A stretch of 34,782 nt of DNA from positions 1 through 34,782 of the IMG/VR virus record IMGVR_UViG_3300026097_000055; one strand, given 5' to 3'. The translations under genes were made by a program, and so were the position numbers. Origin of the DNA: a virus. The notes beneath the pieces were generated by a model, which did not search any database, had not been told where the DNA came from, and was given only the letters and a program-made list of their open reading frames with translations. This document shows positions 16,110 to 22,695 of the stretch, piece by piece (position 1 is the stretch's first letter; every line of letters begins with the position of its first letter).

Positions 16110-17282
16110 TTATCCTATGATTATAGGTGTCGGTATACGAGATAACTGATTATTCATTTTTTCAGAAATCTCTTCTTCAATCTCCATCTGTCGTCTACGT
16201 GATGTTTCTTCTAAGTTTTCACGTAACTGTTCTACTAATGCTTCTTTTTCCGAAACTGCTTCCGCTCGTAATGCAGCTCCATCCAAACTTACTTCTGAAC
16301 CAGGTATGGGAACTGAACTATACTTTTCACGGACTGCTCCTAATACTTCTTTGGCAATTGCTAATGTATATTTGCGTATCCACTGTTTTCCGACATCATT
16401 GATATCACTGTATGATATGTTTTGATATGGTGCGTTACTATAATCACTTACCACTCCACCTTGTGAACGTGCACCAATATTACTTCTATCATCTTTCTCA
16501 ATATAGTCAAAGTATATTCTAAATGTTGTCTGTGGAATAGGAAATACTGTGAGTTTATTGTTAATCAGTTTGAATGTAAACGCACTTCGTCGGACAGTAT
16601 CGTTGAGTTCAATTGCTTGTATTCTTAACAAATCTTCGTATATTGGATACATCACAAAGTTTACTGCTGGTGAATATGAACCAAAACCAAAGTCGTCAAT
16701 CAAATTTCTATATCCTGTCCCCGTCAATGCAAATGGGTCATAATATCGTGTGATAGCAGGATCAACATTATGGTATACTCGTTTAACTTCAACATTAGAT
16801 TGGTTGTTGATGAAAGTGGAAGCTGAACCACTGATAGATGAGGATGGGTGAGAGAGTAAATCATACTCTTGTGAACCACTACCTACTGTAATATATGCTT
16901 TTTTGTAATCAACTGAACCACCAACACCTACTTCACTTCCATAATCTTGTGCTAATGTAACTAAGTTGTTTACTTCTCCACCACCAACAAATGTGCTATT
17001 CAAGTTTGAACCTGTCGGACTTCCTTGAAGTTTCATCATATTTTGTCGGATATTAAACTGATGAACTTGTGCACTGTATTCAGTTACTGCTTCTTCAAAT
17101 GCAGCATAGAATTGTAAATCTTGTAGTTCAACATCAACGATAGGATATCCCAAACGACGAGCACACCAGTTTGCTACTTGTGGTGCTTGTGTTTGAAATG
17201 TTGTATCTGTGTCGTAAAATGCAAATGGAGTGTTTCCAACTACTGCACTACCACTGCCTGGCCACTTTGGTATATCCGCCAT
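16110..17282 (-). CDS. Neck / portal-connector protein (gp13 position), 390 aa
   Basis: The N-terminal segment has FAFYDTDTTFQTQAPQVANW, CARRLGYPIVDVELQDLQFY and AAFEEAVTEYSAQVHQFNIR, a helical block that I associate with head-tail connectors of marine far-T4 phages. The next 200 residues are serine/glycine-rich strands with a DYSNAPYQNISYSDIND loop, and the C-terminus is a long charged coil (EALVEQLRENLEETSRRRQM). It follows the capsid gene and precedes the gp14- and gp15-like genes. That is the place of T4 gp13, although T4 gp13 has 309 residues. A TATATTTATA motif lies 15 bases before the ATG and there is no strong ribosome site. Confidence 0.55.
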   Translation of the reverse strand: MADIPKWPGSGSAVVGNTPFAFYDTDTTFQTQAPQVANWCARRLGYPIVDVELQDLQFYAAFEEAVTEYSAQVHQFNIRQNMMKLQGSPTGSNLNSTFVGGGEVNNLVTLAQDYGSEVGVGGSVDYKKAYITVGSGSQEYDLLSHPSSSISGSASTFINNQSNVEVKRVYHNVDPAITRYYDPFALTGTGYRNLIDDFGFGSYSPAVNFVMYPIYEDLLRIQAIELNDTVRRSAFTFKLINNKLTVFPIPQTTFRIYFDYIEKDDRSNIGARSQGGVVSDYSNAPYQNISYSDINDVGKQWIRKYTLAIAKEVLGAVREKYSSVPIPGSEVSLDGAALRAEAVSEKEALVEQLRENLEETSRRRQMEIEEEISEKMNNQLSRIPTPIIIG

Positions 17283-17297
17283 AATCTATACTTTCTT

Positions 17298-17308
17298 TAT
17301 AAATATAT
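17298..17308 (-). promoter_or_regulatory. TATATTTAT-type motif upstream of the neck gene
   Basis: The coding strand reads ATATATTTATAAAGAAAG just downstream of the capsid terminator and 15 bases before the neck ATG. The position between terminator and start supports a promoter role. Confidence 0.5.
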
Positions 17309-17331
17309 TCTAAGTCTCATATCTTACGCAT

Positions 17332-17364
17332 AAAAAAAGGAAAGAACCGAAGTCCTTTCCTTTT
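17332..17364 (-). terminator. Strong intrinsic terminator after the major capsid gene
   Basis: On the coding strand AAAAGGAAAGGAC, loop TTCG, GTTCTTTCCTTTT forms a 13-pair stem (one G-U pair) closed by C(UUCG)G and followed by three more T. It lies 27 bases after the gp23 stop. It insulates the highly expressed scaffold-capsid message from the connector genes. Confidence 0.9.
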
Positions 17365-17390
17365 AGTGTCAAATGATTCGACTGTTACTC

Positions 17391-18998
17391 TTAGAGAGTT
17401 TCTAGACCTTCTACGCGGATTACCCCGTAAAATTCGTTCCGGGTCATCTCTTTTGCGTAACGCGTCATGATGCCCCGACGTGGTGTGAAGTTAGTCGGAT
17501 CGTATACCGTTGGTGTCATGATGAGTGGGATATATGGAGCGTAAACTGCACCTGACTCCAAGAAGTTATCACCTTTGTATCCTACGAGGATAGTGTTCTC
17601 TGTCATGTATGGGTTTTTGTATACTTGGTAACGCCCTGCAAGTGAACCAACTTGTGTTACACCTGCTGCAAATTGCATTGCGTCTTTTTCAGCTGATACT
17701 GTGAACGCTGGAATTGACTCAAGAATTGTACAAACGTCAGGAGATGCAACTAAGAAGTTAGCACCACCACGAAGTGTCAACTGATGTATCTTGTTAGATA
17801 CTTTGTTGATTTTCGTACCGAGTGTTTGGAACCAAGTGTTACGTTGATAAGCAAGTCCCGCACCATCGTTTCCTCCGATTACGAAAGAACCACTGTTTGC
17901 GTCATACTCATATCCAACACGTGCAGACCAGAAGTCAGTTGTCACTGCGTTTTGAATCAACATATCAAGGATTTCAAGATCTACTTCCATAGAGATGTAG
18001 TCAGAAAGTACTGATGTTAATTCAGCTTCAGCGTCAATTGCGTGGTATGCATTTAAATCTTGTGCAAGTTCAGGAGTCCATTGTGCTTTCAACTTACGTG
18101 TTTTCGCTACAATAGCCTTGGACTGTACATCAAGGTTTACTTCAGGGATGTCGATATCAGAACCGAATGCTCCGACTGCTCCATCCTCAAAGTCACCACG
18201 AGTTGAGTCTGTTGGTTGTCTGTGATATGCTACTTCGAAATCACCTTCGAGAGATGAAGAAGCACCTGCGGCAGCAGATACGAAAAGTACAATATCTGTA
18301 CCAGAAGTAGCGTTGAACGCGTTTAGGTTAGAAACAACTGCTGAACCAGAAGCTTGGAATGCACGTACACCTTCAAGGTCAGGACGTGTAAACTCTGATT
18401 GAGCGATTGTTACTTTTGTGATCTCTCCAGCTGCTTGGGAAGCAGATAGTGTAGTATCAAAGTTCAAATCTGCCATAGAAGCAGATGTGTAAGAAGTTGG
18501 AGCTACACCAGAAGTTACTACATCGTTGATAGAGTAACCGAAACGTCCTGCACCATAAAGACCGTTTTCTGCAACGTCTGTTGGAGCTTCTGTTTCTTGT
18601 GTACCGCTACCACCGTATAGTGATTTTCCGTTGAATGCTGGTTTTGCGTTTTGATTTGTTCCGTATTTGTAATCTAGATAGAATACAAGTCCAGAAGGTA
18701 GGTTCATCGGTTGTACAGAAACGAAGTTCTGTGCAGCGATTTCACCAAATACTCTACGAACAAGTGGAAGAGCTACACCCGCCCATTGTTCAGAGTTTGC
18801 TGTTGTACCAGTACGTGTCGCTTCGTCCAAAAGTTCTTTGGCTTGGTTTTCAAGAAGTTGAGCCATTGTGTGAGTTTGTTGCTCACTACCCATGCCTTCA
18901 AGAAGACCAGTGTTTTCCCACTTGGAAACAAGTTCCTTAGCCTTTTTATTTTGAACAAAACGCTCACTTGCTGATTCTAATAGGTTGTTGATTTCCAT
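17391..18998 (-). CDS. 23: Major capsid protein gp23 (535 aa)
   Basis: The protein fits T4 gp23 in length (521) and layout. An N-terminal scaffold-binding region includes LVSKWENTGLLEGMGS and TMAQLLENQAKELLDEATRT, aligning with the T4 KW..LLEG.G and IFENQEKD segments. It continues with GVALPLVRRVFGEIAAQNFV and QPMNLPSGLVFYLDYKYG, equal to the T4 VRRAIPNLIAFDICGVQPMN region, and ends with TRYAKEMTRNEFYGVIRVEG. A likely gp21 cleavage site is LDE|A after E59. Codon use differs from neighbours, with more C and G at third positions (acgtgtt, aacgtc) as expected of a highly expressed gene. The ATG is preceded by AGGAAAA, and a terminator follows. Confidence 0.93.
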   Translation of the reverse strand: MEINNLLESASERFVQNKKAKELVSKWENTGLLEGMGSEQQTHTMAQLLENQAKELLDEATRTGTTANSEQWAGVALPLVRRVFGEIAAQNFVSVQPMNLPSGLVFYLDYKYGTNQNAKPAFNGKSLYGGSGTQETEAPTDVAENGLYGAGRFGYSINDVVTSGVAPTSYTSASMADLNFDTTLSASQAAGEITKVTIAQSEFTRPDLEGVRAFQASGSAVVSNLNAFNATSGTDIVLFVSAAAGASSSLEGDFEVAYHRQPTDSTRGDFEDGAVGAFGSDIDIPEVNLDVQSKAIVAKTRKLKAQWTPELAQDLNAYHAIDAEAELTSVLSDYISMEVDLEILDMLIQNAVTTDFWSARVGYEYDANSGSFVIGGNDGAGLAYQRNTWFQTLGTKINKVSNKIHQLTLRGGANFLVASPDVCTILESIPAFTVSAEKDAMQFAAGVTQVGSLAGRYQVYKNPYMTENTILVGYKGDNFLESGAVYAPYIPLIMTPTVYDPTNFTPRRGIMTRYAKEMTRNEFYGVIRVEGLETL

Positions 18999-19021
18999 GA
19001 TTATTTTTCCTATATTGTGAG

Positions 19022-20110
19022 TTATTTGTTATATGAGATTAGTCGCTTAAACCTATCAGCCATTTCGTTTGATTCCGAAATGATTTCTTGTTTAGGTTTA
19101 GTTGACGTTGTAGGTTTTGAAGCAAATCCTTCAGTAATTGATGCACGTTTGTTATTTGATTTTTGTGTACCAATACTTAGTGATTCTGCTAATGTACTAT
19201 AAACCAACTTAGTTTCACGTACAGAGTTTGTACGATCGAAAGATTCAACTACTTTCATTTTTTGAGAGTTATTTAAGTTGTACTTTCTGAATAACTTAGT
19301 TGTGTATAGAAGTTTAGCGTTTAGGAGGTTTACTTCATTTAACTTACTACGTAGGATTTCTACTGCCTCACGATGTTCAGCTAATTCCGAAGCTAATCTT
19401 GTATTTTCCTGTGCTAACTCATCCATTTCTTCTTCTACTACTTCTTCCACTTCTTCATCTTCTTCTTCAGAAAGAGCAGATAAAAGTTCTTCAAGGTCGA
19501 TGATTTCATCATCTTCATCATCATCACTCATGTCCATGTCCATTTCTTCTTCATCAGAATCCATGTCCATATCCATTTCCTCTTCACCTTCCTCATCATC
19601 GAGTTCAGCTTCAAGTTCAGCGATTACAGATTCAAGATCTAAATCATCTTCTTCTTCATCATCCATCATTTCATCCATATCATCATCACCTTCGTATGTT
19701 TCTTCCATATCCTCATCTTCTTCACTCATTGTATGGGATGTGTCAGATGCATCATCAGATGGTTCTGAGTTATCAGATGAACCGATATCAGATGAATCTA
19801 ATTCTTCTTCCATTTCATCTTCCTCTTCACCAATAGTTGCATCGTCTGCATTAGTTGGGTCTTCGAGAGTTTCTTCCATGTCTTCGTCACGTTCTTCATC
19901 CATCTCATCACGTTCCTCATCCATTTCATCACGTTCTTCATCCATGTCTTCATCATCCATTTCAGATAGATGACGAGAAATCATAGATTTGATACGTGGT
20001 TCGAAAGCCTCTTCTAATGCGAGTTTTGCGTTGGCGAGAGCAGTTTCTCTTACTTGAAGGGCATCATCTAATACCTCATCAACAAGAGATTTCTTTGTTT
20101 CTTGTGCCAT
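19022..20110 (-). CDS. 22: Prohead core scaffold protein (gp22-like), 362 aa
   Basis: A helical N-terminus (VDEVLDDALQVRETALANAK) is followed by about 170 residues of nearly pure D/E/M/S, including three heptads of EMDEERD, then a coiled coil and a C-terminal block ending MADRFKRLIS. The latter region (NAKLLYTTKLFRKYNL) is found in T4-like scaffold proteins. It stands directly before gp23 and after the protease group, the T4 gp21-gp22-gp23 order. The C-terminal part carries ITE|G (E327), a good gp21 site, as expected for a core protein destroyed during maturation. The acidic tract would form the negatively charged core that is cleaved and expelled before DNA entry. Confidence 0.8.
   Translation of the reverse strand: MAQETKKSLVDEVLDDALQVRETALANAKLALEEAFEPRIKSMISRHLSEMDDEDMDEERDEMDEERDEMDEERDEDMEETLEDPTNADDATIGEEEDEMEEELDSSDIGSSDNSEPSDDASDTSHTMSEEDEDMEETYEGDDDMDEMMDDEEEDDLDLESVIAELEAELDDEEGEEEMDMDMDSDEEEMDMDMSDDDEDDEIIDLEELLSALSEEEDEEVEEVVEEEMDELAQENTRLASELAEHREAVEILRSKLNEVNLLNAKLLYTTKLFRKYNLNNSQKMKVVESFDRTNSVRETKLVYSTLAESLSIGTQKSNNKRASITEGFASKPTTSTKPKQEIISESNEMADRFKRLISYNK
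19888..19950 (-). repeat. Three 21-bp tandem repeats in the scaffold gene
   Basis: The units at 19888-19908, 19909-19929 and 19930-19950 begin with CACGTTCTTCATCCAT or one-base variants on the plus strand and encode the heptad DEMDEER on the other strand. Copy number may vary between related genomes through slippage. Confidence 0.8.
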
Positions 20111-20242
20111 CGTATTGTTCTCGTTTTTATTAATATTGTGGAGTCAATTGTTGCTCCAATCACATAAGTTTTGATACGTGACACTATATGAAAAGGATAG
20201 TGTATTCGTTATAAGGATAAATATAATCCTATAACTATTTTA
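20111..20242 (-). promoter_or_regulatory. 132-base leader of the scaffold-capsid unit, with two hairpins
   Basis: This is the longest gap in the window. It carries the promoter-like motif at its far end (20209-20229), a 7-pair hairpin ACACTAT / ATAGTGT at 20181-20203 with a 9-base loop, and a weaker hairpin TGGAG / CTCCA around 20143-20162. About 100 transcribed bases precede the gp22 ATG, while other units have 13-24. The strong hairpin near the 5' end could stabilise a highly used message. No coding frame is visible. Confidence 0.5.
20209..20229 (-). promoter_or_regulatory. TATATTTAT-type motif of the scaffold-capsid unit
   Basis: The coding strand reads GGATTATATTTATCCTTATA. The core is flanked by GGAT and ATCC, so this copy alone sits inside a short inverted repeat. 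It lies about 100 bases before the scaffold ATG. Confidence 0.5.
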
Positions 20243-20446
20243 TTACCAATTTTTTTCTTGGTCTTTTTTGGATTGATATTTAGCTTTTTTCAAAGCTAAT
20301 CTTTTTTTAGTCGAGGGTTTTTGATACTCTTGATTACTTTTGTATTCTTGTATAATCTCGTCTTGCTTTACCCTTTTTTTAAAAATAGACAACGCCTTTT
20401 CGACGTTGCCATTTCTTACCTTTACACCTAAATTTGTTTGTGCCAT
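20243..20446 (-). CDS. rpsU: Phage-encoded ribosomal protein bS21 (67 aa)
   Basis: The sequence has bS21 features in order: a short strand with VKVRNGNVEKAL, a helix with SIFKKRVKQDEIIQEYKSNQ, then EYQKPSTKKRLALKKAKYQS and a basic tail. Length matches the bacterial family (about 55-70). bS21 binds the small-subunit platform by the anti-Shine-Dalgarno end of 16S rRNA and helps start translation. Marine phages, including pelagiphages, are known to carry it. It is the last gene of the protease-DUF3008 unit and just precedes the scaffold-capsid unit, so it would be made with structural proteins. Its ATG has no Shine-Dalgarno site; a perfect hairpin stands in that place. Host origin cannot be inferred. 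Confidence 0.85.
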   Translation of the reverse strand: MAQTNLGVKVRNGNVEKALSIFKKRVKQDEIIQEYKSNQEYQKPSTKKRLALKKAKYQSKKDQEKNW

Positions 20447-20450
20447 AAAT

Positions 20451-20684
20451 TTAGATTCGATTGAATCTTTTTATTTCGTTCCGAACAATTTCTCTAAGTT
20501 TTTGTTCTACTTTCTTTGGAAGTCCTTTGTGTTCAGTGCCCGCATATTTTTCAATATCTTTTTCACTCATTCTATCAACAATATCTTTTATTTCATCACT
20601 GACTTCTGAACGAGGAGTATCACCACGTTTTACCGAAAGTGCTAATCCAAAAAGTTTTTGTTGTTGTTTAGAAAGTGCGGGCAT
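20451..20684 (-). CDS. DUF3008-type small protein (77 aa)
   Basis: The start MPALSKQQQKLFGLALSVKR and the segment MSEKDIEKYAGTEHKGLPKK match the family I know as DUF3008 (MPxxSKxQQxxxGxAL..kRG... MSEKDLEkfAxTkHKGLPxk), found in bacteria and in many T4-like marine phages. The biochemical function is unknown. The C-terminus REIVRNEIKRF resembles short amphipathic ends seen in other small proteins of this phage. It lies between a lysine-rich membrane-anchored protein and bS21, spaced four bases from each. In bacteria such proteins are abundant, small and highly charged; nothing more can be said. Confidence 0.7.
   Translation of the reverse strand: MPALSKQQQKLFGLALSVKRGDTPRSEVSDEIKDIVDRMSEKDIEKYAGTEHKGLPKKVEQKLREIVRNEIKRFNRI
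20453..20468 (-). promoter_or_regulatory. Perfect hairpin at the bS21 ribosome-binding position
   Basis: AGATTC, loop AATC, GAATCT on the coding strand ends six bases before the bS21 ATG and includes the last sense codons of the DUF3008 gene. No purine-rich ribosome site is present between the hairpin and the start. It may be an autoregulatory operator or may expose the start to coupled ribosomes; the role is unproven. Confidence 0.45.
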
Positions 20685-20688
20685 TTTG

Positions 20689-20967
20689 TTATCGCTTAGA
20701 TTTTACGTTCTTTGAACGTCCTGTTGATTTCTTTGCCGTAGATTTTTTAGGTGCTGCTTTTCTCGGTGTAGATTTACGAGGTTTTGCAGAACGAGTAGAT
20801 TTACTTACTCTTTTTTCAACTTTTTTCTCCACATCACGTTGTGGGTTCTTAGATTGTGTTCTTCCACCTACTGATGTTGATGGTTTACTTTGTTGTGATT
20901 GATATAGTTTATACCCCACAAATCCGAATACTAATAATCCTGCTGCAATTGCTATTACTGGTTCCAT
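20689..20967 (-). CDS. Membrane-anchored protein with histone-like basic tail (92 aa)
   Basis: One membrane helix lies at residues 3-22 (VIAIAAGLLVFGFVGYKLYQ). The remaining 70 residues are K/R/S/T/P-rich with repeats of the type KSTxRK, PRKAAPKKS, as in histone H1 tails or AlgP. Such a tail would bind DNA, RNA or the acidic scaffold at the inner face of the membrane. It sits between protease and scaffold genes, where T4 has the membrane-associated head initiator gp40 nearby. No homologue is recognised. The basic tail next to an extremely acidic gp22-like scaffold in the same late region suggests electrostatic pairing. Confidence 0.6.
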   Translation of the reverse strand: MEPVIAIAAGLLVFGFVGYKLYQSQQSKPSTSVGGRTQSKNPQRDVEKKVEKRVSKSTRSAKPRKSTPRKAAPKKSTAKKSTGRSKNVKSKR

Positions 20968-20977
20968 AACTTATGTT

Positions 20978-21268
20978 TTATTTTTTATTTTGTTTTTTAG
21001 TTTTTGGTTTTCTACCTTTTCGTTTTTCACCACGAGTTGCTTTTGAAACATCCCCTAATTGGTTTCCAACTTCTTTCATTGATTTACCTACGTCTGAAAG
21101 TTCTTCTTTGACTCGTTTTGCACGCCGTGAAGTTTCTGCTGCAACTTCTTCTACCTTATCAGGTATTCCATCGTTATCATCATCTCTAAAAACTCCAAAT
21201 TTAGTGAGTAGAAAAACTACCAATCCACTAAATCCCAATAACCCTAAAATAATTAATAATGTATTCAT
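20978..21268 (-). CDS. Membrane-anchored protein with Ca-binding-type loop and basic tail (96 aa)
   Basis: One membrane helix lies at residues 3-22 (TLLIILGLLGFSGLVVFLLT). It is followed by DDDNDGIPDKVEE (29-41), the DxDxDGxxD calcium loop typical of thrombospondin type-3 and dockerin-like repeats. A helical segment with AAETSRRAKRVKEELSDVGK follows, then a strongly basic end (GEKRKGRKPKTKKQNKK). It resembles the next gene in layout (membrane helix, basic tail), although sequences differ; the two may be an old duplication. The gene lies between a beta-rich protein and its partner, in the head-assembly cluster. Function unknown. Confidence 0.6.
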   Translation of the reverse strand: MNTLLIILGLLGFSGLVVFLLTKFGVFRDDDNDGIPDKVEEVAAETSRRAKRVKEELSDVGKSMKEVGNQLGDVSKATRGEKRKGRKPKTKKQNKK

Positions 21269-21287
21269 TGTAACTTTTTGTTTTTAT

Positions 21288-21554
21288 TTATTTTCGTTTT
21301 AGTAAGTAAACGTTTCCACCACCTACACCAGTAACTGATTCAGGCCCTAAATCGTGAACAATACCTGCATCTAAATCTTCTATGCTAATTGTTCCACCTG
21401 CTGATAAATTCAAACTACCACTTGCACCTGCACCACGAATAACTGCGGATACTCCGTAGTTAGAACCTGTTAATATAAGATCTCCACTTGAAACAGTAAT
21501 TGTTTCATTAAATTTTCCTTGATGACCTAATTTGTTATATTGTTCAAACGCCAT
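21288..21554 (-). CDS. Small beta-rich structural-type protein (88 aa)
   Basis: The protein begins MAFEQYNKLGHQGKFNETIT and consists of short strands and glycine/serine turns (YGVSAVIRGAGASGSLNLSA), ending with GGGNVYLLKRK. There is no membrane segment. It overlaps the protease stop by eleven bases and precedes the two membrane-anchored proteins. Composition suits a small virion surface or decoration protein, but I do not recognise a family. Confidence 0.6.
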   Translation of the reverse strand: MAFEQYNKLGHQGKFNETITVSSGDLILTGSNYGVSAVIRGAGASGSLNLSAGGTISIEDLDAGIVHDLGPESVTGVGGGNVYLLKRK

Positions 21555-22128
21555 ATTCTTGTCCTAATTCTAAGATGATTTTTCCGATAATATCTTCGGT
21601 CTTACAATAAGTATTACATACTTCCATATTCACACTTTCATTTACAGGTGATAAAAATGCTCCGTGTGTAGATGGATTTGATACAAAGTCAAATGCAATT
21701 AAATTAAAATCTTCTTGAACTTCTAATCCATCTGCTCCATCTTTTACTGAACCCATACCACGTGAAGAAATACCTAAACGAATACCACTTTTGAATAGTT
21801 CACGTAAAATATTTCCTGATGGGGTGGGGAGTATTTCTACTTTTCCAACTACATCATCTCCTTCCCATCCAATCTCTACTACATTGTGAGATACATTCTG
21901 TAAGTTTACAACAGAACTATCAGGGTGGTCTAATTCGCCAAGTGCTCTACGTTCATCAATTAATTGTTGATATTGTTTAACTTCACGTTGTAGAATATCT
22001 CTTGGATATACCCTTCCGTTTTGGTTCTTTGCACCTGCACGTTGAAGAACCCCACTAACAATCAGTTTACCGTCTTGTTCGTTAATCTTAGCTTCAAATA
22101 AGTTTGTTTCTATTAGAAGTTGGCTCAT
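21544..22128 (-). CDS. 21: Prohead maturation protease gp21 (194 aa)
   Basis: The serine protease pattern of T4-like prohead proteases is clear. RAGAKNQNGRVYPRDILQRE precedes LGELDHPDSS (catalytic H68), then VVGKVEILPTPSGNILRELF, GIRLGISSRGMGS (catalytic S121 or S122) and LIAFDFVSNPSTHGAF (D147). It cuts scaffold, capsid and internal proteins after (I/L/F)xE inside the prohead. The start is taken as ATG 22128, which overlaps the stop of the 50-residue gene (ATGA); a TTG two codons earlier has no advantage. Length is a little below T4 gp21 (212). It lies two genes upstream of membrane proteins and five upstream of the scaffold gene. Confidence 0.87.
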   Translation of the reverse strand: MSQLLIETNLFEAKINEQDGKLIVSGVLQRAGAKNQNGRVYPRDILQREVKQYQQLIDERRALGELDHPDSSVVNLQNVSHNVVEIGWEGDDVVGKVEILPTPSGNILRELFKSGIRLGISSRGMGSVKDGADGLEVQEDFNLIAFDFVSNPSTHGAFLSPVNESVNMEVCNTYCKTEDIIGKIILELGQEYGV

Positions 22129-22277
22129 ACCCAAACACCTCTCTTTTTGAATAAATCAAATAATACGTTTGCGATTTCAACACGAATCAATCTTCGTATC
22201 CGTTTCATATCGTTAGAATCAAGTTCTTCGTTGATATAACTCTCCAATAAAGTTTTTATTTGTTTTTCACTCTTCAT
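22125..22277 (-). CDS. Small helical protein coupled to the protease gene (50 aa)
   Basis: ATG 22277 to TGA 22125 encodes 50 residues: MKSEKQIKTLLESYINEELD, then SNDMKRIRRLIRVEIANVLF and DLFKKRGVWV. It starts inside the end of the preceding gene (11 bases) and its stop overlaps the protease ATG as ATGA. It therefore fills an otherwise 130-base gap exactly. The (I/L)RRLIR-EIANVLFDLF(K)KR end is a recurring feature of small phage proteins in such clusters. Function unknown; overlap geometry is the main evidence that it is real. Confidence 0.65.
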   Translation of the reverse strand: MKSEKQIKTLLESYINEELDSNDMKRIRRLIRVEIANVLFDLFKKRGVWV

Positions 22278-22695
22278 CGGAAGTAAGTTGTTCAATTTTT
22301 TGATTAATTCTAGCTGCTTGTTCTTTAATCTTATTCATATGATGTAAAGAACGTTTGTAATGTTTTTCTTGTGTGATATTACCTTCTTTTTTCAAACGAC
22401 CATACCAATTAAGGTATTTTTCGATTTCTGAAAGTTGGTTTCTTACGTGACGAACACCATCTAATATCTTTTTATTTTCCGAACGAGTTACATCTTTCTT
22501 AAGTTCTAACCATCTGTTTTCAACAATAGTATATCCTGTTCGCTCAATAGCTTTTTTCTTTTTTTCATCATCACCTTCACCAGAAAAAGCGTAAGGTGTT
22601 TGATATCCTGCAACATTACCAGTGGTAGTTGCTTCATTCATAGAACGAACTTTACGTAATACTTCTTTTACAATAATACGAATTGATTTATCCAT
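22267..22695 (-). CDS. Conserved head-cluster protein of unknown function (142 aa)
   Basis: The start is taken at ATG 22695 (MDKSIRIIVKEVLRKV) because GGAGA lies seven bases upstream; an earlier ATG at 22716 has no site. Residues 19-36 contain NEATTTGNVAGYQTPYAFSG, a segment I recall from marine T4-like phages just upstream of the protease. The rest is a charged helical bundle ending with EQLTSDEE. It overlaps the 288-residue gene by eight bases. In T4 this position holds small prohead core proteins (gp67, gp68), so a core role is plausible but unproven. Confidence 0.6.
   Translation of the reverse strand: MDKSIRIIVKEVLRKVRSMNEATTTGNVAGYQTPYAFSGEGDDEKKKKAIERTGYTIVENRWLELKKDVTRSENKKILDGVRHVRNQLSEIEKYLNWYGRLKKEGNITQEKHYKRSLHHMNKIKEQAARINQKIEQLTSDEE

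Noticed and set aside
19278-19973. 231-codon plus-strand frame made mostly of serine
   Set aside because: It is the antisense shadow of the D/E-rich scaffold tract; no ribosome site and no protein-like composition.
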